From an uncultured Prevotellaceae bacterium (GTDB lineage Bacteria; Bacteroidota; Bacteroidia; Bacteroidales; Bacteroidaceae), in NCBI GenBank assembly GCA_947305005.1, contig CAMZCM010000004.1, positions 1-64,000 of the forward strand: 64,000 nt of DNA, read 5' to 3'. The position numbers and the translations under genes were made by a program. Positions within the stretch are counted from its first letter, which is position 1; the number at the start of each line of letters is the position of its first letter. Shown here one piece after another: positions 59,011-64,000 of this stretch. A model generated the notes under the pieces. The model was given only the letters and a program-made list of their open reading frames with translations. It searched no databases and had not been told where the DNA came from.

Positions 59011-60570
59011 ATGCTTGCCAAAACTTATTGTGCCACCGTTGATGGCATCACCGCCATTCCCGTCACAATCGAAGTACATACTACACCATCGGGCAAAGAA
59101 GGTCCTTCATTACACATGGTGATTGTCGGACTACCCGACAGCAGCGTCAAGGAGAGCCAAAGCCGCATAGAGGCAGCCCTTGACAACAGCGGCTATAAGC
59201 TGGCCAAGCAAGACATTACCATCAATCTCGCTCCTGGTGACATCCGCAAAGAAGGCACGGGGTTCGACCTCCCCATCGCCTTAGGTATTATGGCTGCAAA
59301 CGCATTTATAAGCAATGAGCTATTATCCAAAGTGATGGTTGTCGGAGAACTTAGTCTCGATGGTAGTATCCAACCCATTCGTGGCGCCCTACCCATTGCT
59401 ATCAAGGCACGCGAGATGGGCTACGACGGATTAATCGTGCCGCAGCAGAACGTGCATGAGGCTGCCGTCGTGAATAAGCTGAAAGTCTATGGTGCCACAT
59501 CGTTTCAGCAAGTCATGGACTTTTTTAACGGACAAACTAACGTCCTCATCCCTACAGAGATTGATACCAGAGCCGAATTCTATGCCCATCAGAACGAATA
59601 TGAACTAGATTTCGCTGACGTGAAAGGGCAAGACAATGTCAAGCGCGCCTTCGAGGTTGCAGCAGCTGGCGGTCATAACCTCATCATGGTAGGTCCTCCA
59701 GGTGCAGGTAAGAGTATGATGGCCCGCAGACTTCCCAGCATTCTGCCTCCTCTCTCTCTGGCTGAGAGTTTGGAGACCACTCAGATTCACTCTGTTGCAG
59801 GAAAGCTGAAGGGCGGAACAGGACTAATCACAGAGCGCCCCTTCCGCGCTCCTCATCACACCGTGTCACAGGTCGCCTTGGTCGGTGGCGGCGCCAATCC
59901 GCAACCAGGTGAGATTAGTCTGGCCCATAACGGGGTGCTTTTCCTGGACGAGCTTCCTGAGTTTCAGCGGGCTGCATTGGAAGTACTACGTCAGCCCCTC
60001 GAAGATCGCAAGATAACGGTATCTCGTGCCAAATACAGCATCGACTATCCTTGCAACTTCATGTTCGTAGCCTCCATGAATCCCTGCCCCTGCGGTTACT
60101 ACAACCACCCCACAAAGCGCTGCCAATGCACGCCCGGACAGATTCATAAGTACATGAACAAGATTAGCGGTCCTCTACTCGACCGCATAGACATACAGAT
60201 TGAAATCACCCCTCTTTCCTTCAACGACCTCAGTCGCACTGCACCCGGTGAGCCGTCGGCGGTCATCCGCGAACGTGTCATCAAGGCGCGACAGATTCAG
60301 GAAGAACGTTACCGCGAATACCCAGGAATCCACTGCAACGCCCAGATGACTACTGCCCTCATGCGGAAGTACGCCACCCCTGCACCAGAAGATATGTCTA
60401 TGCTCCGCGAGGTCATCAACCGCCTGCAACTCAGCGCCAGAGCCTATGACCGCATCCTCCGTCTCGCTCGTACCATTGCCGACCTCGAAGGTGCCGTATC
60501 TATACAGACGCACCACCTCGCCGAAGCTGTCGGCTACCGCAATTTAGACAGAGAATCGTGGGGTGAGTGA
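59011..60570 (+). CDS. ComM/YifB-family Mg-chelatase-like AAA+ ATPase
   Basis: This is a 519-residue cytosolic protein. The N-terminal ChlI-like domain (1-170) contains VIVGLPDSSVKESQSRIEAALDNSG and VGELSLDGSIQPIRG. The AAA+ module has Walker A GPPGAGKS (228-235) and the Walker B/sensor region GVLFLDELPEF, then a Cys-rich insert (NPCPCGYYNHPTKRCQC). ComM is a helicase for branch migration during natural transformation in other bacteria. ATG 59011 is used, since the longer frame crosses the promoter. Confidence 0.93.
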   Translation: MLAKTYCATVDGITAIPVTIEVHTTPSGKEGPSLHMVIVGLPDSSVKESQSRIEAALDNSGYKLAKQDITINLAPGDIRKEGTGFDLPIALGIMAANAFISNELLSKVMVVGELSLDGSIQPIRGALPIAIKAREMGYDGLIVPQQNVHEAAVVNKLKVYGATSFQQVMDFFNGQTNVLIPTEIDTRAEFYAHQNEYELDFADVKGQDNVKRAFEVAAAGGHNLIMVGPPGAGKSMMARRLPSILPPLSLAESLETTQIHSVAGKLKGGTGLITERPFRAPHHTVSQVALVGGGANPQPGEISLAHNGVLFLDELPEFQRAALEVLRQPLEDRKITVSRAKYSIDYPCNFMFVASMNPCPCGYYNHPTKRCQCTPGQIHKYMNKISGPLLDRIDIQIEITPLSFNDLSRTAPGEPSAVIRERVIKARQIQEERYREYPGIHCNAQMTTALMRKYATPAPEDMSMLREVINRLQLSARAYDRILRLARTIADLEGAVSIQTHHLAEAVGYRNLDRESWGE

Positions 60571-60611
60571 AGATTATGCCTGTTCAACGTTGGTAGTTCG
60601 GGATTAATTCG

Positions 60612-60619
60612 TAACTTTG
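60612..60619 (+). promoter_or_regulatory. -7 element TAACTTTG of the acetylesterase gene
   Basis: TAACTTTG followed by GCAGCG lies 25 bp upstream of ATG 60645, with TTGG about 18 bp upstream. Confidence 0.65.
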
Positions 60620-60644
60620 CAGCGATTACCAACCTCTCACATCT

Positions 60645-62744
60645 ATGAAACGGCTATTTTTCACACTTGCGACATCATTTGTCGTCTTCGCAGCCGCACA
60701 GGCCGAAGTAAAACTTCCCGGTTGGATGACCTCCAATATGGTTCTCCAACAGCAAACAATCATGCACCTCACGGCAACAGCCAAGAAAGGAGCTACTGTC
60801 AAGATTACCACCTCTTGGGACAAACAGACTGTCAAGGCACAGGCCGACAAGCAGAGCGGCGTCTTCGCCTTCGACCTGCGCGTTCCTGCCGCCGGCGGTC
60901 CTTACACCTTGACCTTCGACGATGGCAAGAAACTGGTGCTTGACAACGTCATGGCAGGTGAAGTCTGGTTCTGCAGCGGACAATCGAATATGGAAATGCC
61001 CGTGAAAGGATGGGGCAAGGTTCAGAACTGGGAACAGGAGGTGGCCAGTGCTAACCATCCGCAGGTGCGTCTCTTCCAAGTGAAGAAAGAGGTGGCCGTT
61101 TCGCCGCAAACCGAAGTGCCTCTTGGCCACACTAACGGCTGGGCCGTCTGCTCACCCGCGATGGTCGAAGAGTTCTCTGCCGCCGCTTATTTCTTTGCCC
61201 GCGAGGTGTCACAGAAACTGGGCATCGCTGTTGGTGTTGTCAACAGTTCCTGGGGCGGCACGCCTGCTGAGAGCTGGGCCAGTCTGGAGGCCTTGCAAGG
61301 CGTCACAGGCTTTGAAACCCACGCCAAGCGTCTCTTCGAGACAGGCTTTGATAAAGAGAAAGTCAACCAACTGTATTGGGACGAGAGGGCCGAATGGATG
61401 AAAGAGGCCTATGGCAACGACCGTGGTCTGGAGGAAGGCCACATCGACAAGGCCCTGTGGGCTGCTCCCGACTTCAACGATGCCGCTTGGCAGAAGGCGG
61501 CAGAGCCCGGCGGCTGGGAAGCCACCGCTTCGCTGAAGGACTTCGACGGCATCGTTTGGATGCGCCGCACCATTGACATTCCCGCAGCCTTGGCCGGCAA
61601 AGACCTGAAGCTCAACCTCGGTCCTATCGATGACGAGGACGTCACCTATTGGAATGGTCAGCGCGTCGGAACGACCACCGGTTGGAACCGCAACCGCTCC
61701 TACACAGTCAAGGGAAATCTCGTGAAAGCCGGCCGCAACGTGATTACCGTGAGGATCTATGACACCAGCGGCAAAGGCGGCTTCTGCGGCGAAGCCAAAG
61801 ACCTCAACATCACTTCCGGCAAGACCACTCTGTCTCTCGCAGGCGACTGGCGCTGGCAGAAGAGCACAGACGCAGCGACGCTGAAGGCTGCGGCTTCTCT
61901 TAAGGGCGTAGAGCCTAAGTCCCCCAACAACTCGTGGTATCCCTCCGGCCTCTACAACGCAATGGTTGCTCCCTTCCTGGAAATGCCCGTTCGCGGTTTC
62001 CTCTGGTATCAGGGTTGCTCCAACGTAGGACGAGCCGTGCAATATGAGAGTCTGTTCGAAGCCATGATTTTGGACTGGCAGACACGCTTCAACAAGAAAG
62101 CCGAAATAACGCCCTTCCCCAAGCCTGCGCCACAGAATAACCGTCGTCGCTTCATGCCTACCGCCGACTCCAAGGCGATACCTTTCTATTTCGTTCAGAT
62201 TGCCAACTACCTCAGTCGCAAGGATTTGCAGCCTCAGTCGGAATGGGCAGCCATCCGCGAGGCACAGCGTAAAGCCCTGCATCTCGATGGTGTAGGAATG
62301 GCCGTGAACATCGACATTGGCATGGCCAATGACATCCACCCGAAGAACAAGCAGGAAGTGGGTCGGCGCCTCGCCTTGCTGGCCCTGAACCGCACCTATG
62401 GTCGCGAAGAAGCTTGTGCCGCACCCGACTTCTATCAGATGCGCGTTGCCGACGGCAAGGCTTACCTCACCTTCTTCCCTGTTGCAGGTAGCGATGCCTT
62501 GGCAGAAAACATGGAGATCAAAGGTTTCACCATCGCCGGTCCTGACCACCAGTGGCACGTGGCCAAGGCTTACACCGAAGGTAACGGACGATGGATGCGT
62601 CGTATTGTCGTAGAGAGTCCTGAAGTCACCCTTCCTGTAGCCGTCCGCTACGCTTGGGCTGACAATCCCGAGTGCAACCTCACTACTGTCTCCGGCCTGC
62701 CTGTTGGCCCGTTCCGTACCGACGACTGGGCTGATTTCAAGTAA
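60645..62744 (+). CDS. Sialate O-acetylesterase-type SGNH esterase
   Basis: This 699-residue secreted esterase removes acetyl groups from sialic acid or plant polysaccharide. A signal peptide (1-20) and an Ig-like start (VKLPGWMTSNMVLQQQ) precede the SGNH core. The nucleophile is Ser114 in WFCSGQSNMEM, and the Asp-His pair is in MANDIHPKNKQEVGRRLA. A galactose-binding-like module of about 130 residues (about 265-395, FNDAAWQKAAEPGGW, LNLGPIDDEDVTYWNGQRVG) is inserted in the core, as in related Bacteroidales enzymes. The next gene starts 5 bp later. Confidence 0.92.
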   Translation: MKRLFFTLATSFVVFAAAQAEVKLPGWMTSNMVLQQQTIMHLTATAKKGATVKITTSWDKQTVKAQADKQSGVFAFDLRVPAAGGPYTLTFDDGKKLVLDNVMAGEVWFCSGQSNMEMPVKGWGKVQNWEQEVASANHPQVRLFQVKKEVAVSPQTEVPLGHTNGWAVCSPAMVEEFSAAAYFFAREVSQKLGIAVGVVNSSWGGTPAESWASLEALQGVTGFETHAKRLFETGFDKEKVNQLYWDERAEWMKEAYGNDRGLEEGHIDKALWAAPDFNDAAWQKAAEPGGWEATASLKDFDGIVWMRRTIDIPAALAGKDLKLNLGPIDDEDVTYWNGQRVGTTTGWNRNRSYTVKGNLVKAGRNVITVRIYDTSGKGGFCGEAKDLNITSGKTTLSLAGDWRWQKSTDAATLKAAASLKGVEPKSPNNSWYPSGLYNAMVAPFLEMPVRGFLWYQGCSNVGRAVQYESLFEAMILDWQTRFNKKAEITPFPKPAPQNNRRRFMPTADSKAIPFYFVQIANYLSRKDLQPQSEWAAIREAQRKALHLDGVGMAVNIDIGMANDIHPKNKQEVGRRLALLALNRTYGREEACAAPDFYQMRVADGKAYLTFFPVAGSDALAENMEIKGFTIAGPDHQWHVAKAYTEGNGRWMRRIVVESPEVTLPVAVRYAWADNPECNLTTVSGLPVGPFRTDDWADFK

Positions 62745-62749
62745 TTCCT

Positions 62750-63793
62750 ATGCCCTTCCCTATCTTCCATAAAGAAACGGTGCGCATCGCGTTCGTCGGT
62801 TTAGGCGATCGTGGTCGCACCGCTCTTCGTTTGCTGCTGTCCGTTCCGGGTGTCCAAGTGACGGCGCTGAGCGACCTCCGCTCCTCCAACGTCCGGGCAG
62901 CCCTCCAGTTATTACCTTCCTACGCAACGCCTCTATGCGCTGACGGCTTCGATGCTTATAAGGCCCTGTGTCAAGCCGAAACCGTCGATCTTGTGTATAT
63001 TTGCACTGACTGGACCTCTCATGTTCCCATTGCCCTTGAGGCGATGAACAGCGGCAAGGACGTGGCCATTGAGGTGCCGGCAGCAACGACGCTGGAGGAC
63101 ATCAACCGTATTGTCGGGACAGCGAAGCAGACGGCGCGCCAATGTTTCCTCTTGGAAAACGTCTGCTTCGAACAACAGGTCATCGATGCCATTGCTTCTA
63201 TTCGCCGGGGGGACATCGGCGATATCGTTCACGCCGAAGGCTCTTACTACCACGACCTCGGTGACCGTTGGGCACCTTGGCGGCTCGACATCAACCGCCA
63301 GCAGCGCGGCGACCTCTATCCTACCCATGAGCTCGGCCCTATCTGTCAGGCGTTGGACATCGGTGGCAGCGATTACCTGCAAACGCTCGTCTGTATGGAC
63401 AGCACCGCCTTTAGCGGTCCTCAAGTCTATGAAACCGTGATGCATCAGCCTGCCCCCGATTTCCAAAACGGCGACCACACCACCACACTCCTCCGTACGG
63501 CACGCGGCTGCACCATCTTGTTGAAACACGATGTGCTGACTCAACAGCCCTACGAGCGTCAGCTCACCTTCATTGGCACTCGCGGACGTATCACTCTTAA
63601 CGACACTGGTCGTCCTTCCCACGAGGAGATGAGCCTCGCGATGAACCGTCGTCTCGTCGAAAGCCTGACACAAGGTGTTCCTTATGGCATCAGCCTTTAT
63701 GACCTTGCCACCTGGTGCGCCGTTATCCCCCTCTCCCGCCTCAGCATTGAACGCGGTTTTTCCCCCGTTCCATTCCCCACGTTTACCATTTAG
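62750..63793 (+). CDS. Gfo/Idh/MocA-family oxidoreductase, GH109-like
   Basis: This 347-residue NAD-dependent protein has the Rossmann loop VRIAFVGLGDRGR (11-23). VDLVYICTDWTSHVPIALEAMNSGKDVAIEVP is its dinucleotide-domain end, and WAPWRLDINRQQRGDLYPTHELGPICQALDI is a segment characteristic of GH109 alpha-N-acetylgalactosaminidases and relatives. The usual EKP is EVP here. No signal peptide is seen, though exported GH109 members have a Tat signal. It is coupled to the esterase gene (5-bp gap), so both may act on the same amino-sugar glycan. Confidence 0.85.
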   Translation: MPFPIFHKETVRIAFVGLGDRGRTALRLLLSVPGVQVTALSDLRSSNVRAALQLLPSYATPLCADGFDAYKALCQAETVDLVYICTDWTSHVPIALEAMNSGKDVAIEVPAATTLEDINRIVGTAKQTARQCFLLENVCFEQQVIDAIASIRRGDIGDIVHAEGSYYHDLGDRWAPWRLDINRQQRGDLYPTHELGPICQALDIGGSDYLQTLVCMDSTAFSGPQVYETVMHQPAPDFQNGDHTTTLLRTARGCTILLKHDVLTQQPYERQLTFIGTRGRITLNDTGRPSHEEMSLAMNRRLVESLTQGVPYGISLYDLATWCAVIPLSRLSIERGFSPVPFPTFTI

Positions 63794-63801
63794 TTTTTCC
63801 G

Positions 63802-64000
63802 CTCATCGACCTCTCCACCCCCATCACCTACCTGCCCGGTGTAGGCCCACAAAGAGCCAAGCTGCTGGACTCGGAACTGCACATCACCACGTTCCGCGAC
63901 CTGCTGTACTACTTTCCATACAAGCACATCGACCGCACGCGGCTTTACTACATTCATGAGCTGACATCAGACATGCCTTTTGTGCAGGTGAAGGGCGAGA
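63802..64000 (+). CDS. recG: ATP-dependent DNA helicase RecG (N-terminal part, runs off the window)
   Basis: The frame continues to the window edge and encodes the RecG N-terminal wedge region: ITYLPGVGPQRAKLLDSEL, then FRDLLYYFPYKHIDRTRLYYI and DMPFVQVKGE. RecG reverses stalled forks and processes branched DNA. The start is unresolved. The frame is open back to a TGA at 63748, but no ATG, GTG or TTG lies between it and the conserved motif. Alignment with other RecG proteins would put the start near the ATC at 63805. Confidence 0.85.

Noticed and set aside
61209-62558. 449-codon antisense frame under the acetylesterase gene
   Set aside because: The esterase strand has clear family motifs and codon use. 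The antisense frame has no recognisable domain or promoter and comes from GC-rich codon bias.

Overview
The window looks like chromosomal DNA of a Bacteroidales gut or rumen bacterium, most likely Prevotella or a close relative. The evidence is the promoter type (TTTG, about 20 bp, then TAnnTTTG), found in front of many genes on both strands. Shine-Dalgarno sequences are absent. There are many secreted glycoside hydrolases, a hybrid two-component regulator of the polysaccharide-sensing type, type A-like C-terminal sorting tails, HU-HIG-type DNA-binding proteins, and ECF sigma operons. No phage, transposase, CRISPR array or rRNA is visible. Two tRNAs are present.

Layout. 0.2-2.1 kb: a four-gene run (DUF3795, membrane protein, CDP-alcohol phosphatidyltransferase, methyltransferase), then an acyltransferase. 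3.4-5.2 kb: GH29 fucosidase. 5.2-8.9 kb (minus): a partner-switching cluster of sensor/SpoIIE phosphatase/anti-sigma-type ATPase, STAS protein, Fe-S flavoprotein and CAT-like acyltransferase. 8.9-13.5 kb (minus): C11 protease lipoprotein, large lipoprotein and a short AraC-type regulator. The two lipoproteins share a precisely phased double-repeat element upstream of their promoters. 13.6-19.1 kb: two divergent-copy S41 peptidases in inverted orientation with near-identical flanks, enclosing an HU-like gene, a 4 x 21-bp repeat and an ECF sigma operon. 19.2-23.3 kb: GNAT, GH115 and GH43. 23.4-29.7 kb: two Cthe_2159-type beta-helix proteins, a small sorting-tail protein and a LytS/LytTR two-component pair. 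29.7-37.8 kb: DUF4838 protein, CDF metal exporter, flavodoxin lipoprotein, six-hairpin glycosidase, FolB, a class II RNR-like protein without a catalytic barrel, and a nitroreductase. 37.9-43.5 kb (minus): dnaA, MlaD, amidase, acyltransferase, YihY. 43.6-50.3 kb: GH92, a small lipoprotein and a 1332-residue hybrid sensor. 50.3-53.1 kb: a structured non-coding stretch, tRNA-Ser, RluA, FabG, TetR, tRNA-fMet. 53.1-55.3 kb: binding protein and permease of a cobalamin/iron ABC importer without its ATPase. 55.4-58.9 kb (minus): a PCMD lipoprotein, beta-barrel and calycin-like/PCMD operon. 59-64 kb: ComM-like ATPase, sialate O-acetylesterase, Gfo/Idh/MocA (GH109-like) protein and the start of recG.

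Working together: the enzymes suggest foraging on xylan side chains (GH115, GH43, acetylesterase) and on host or yeast glycans (GH29, GH92, GH109-like). No SusC/SusD pair lies in the window.

Most worth a second look: (1) the class II RNR remnant in which N- and C-terminal domains are joined without the catalytic core; (2) the inverted S41 duplication with homogenised ends; (3) the phased repeats shared by the two lipoprotein promoters next to a coiled-coil AraC regulator; (4) the paired beta-helix proteins with their two-component system.
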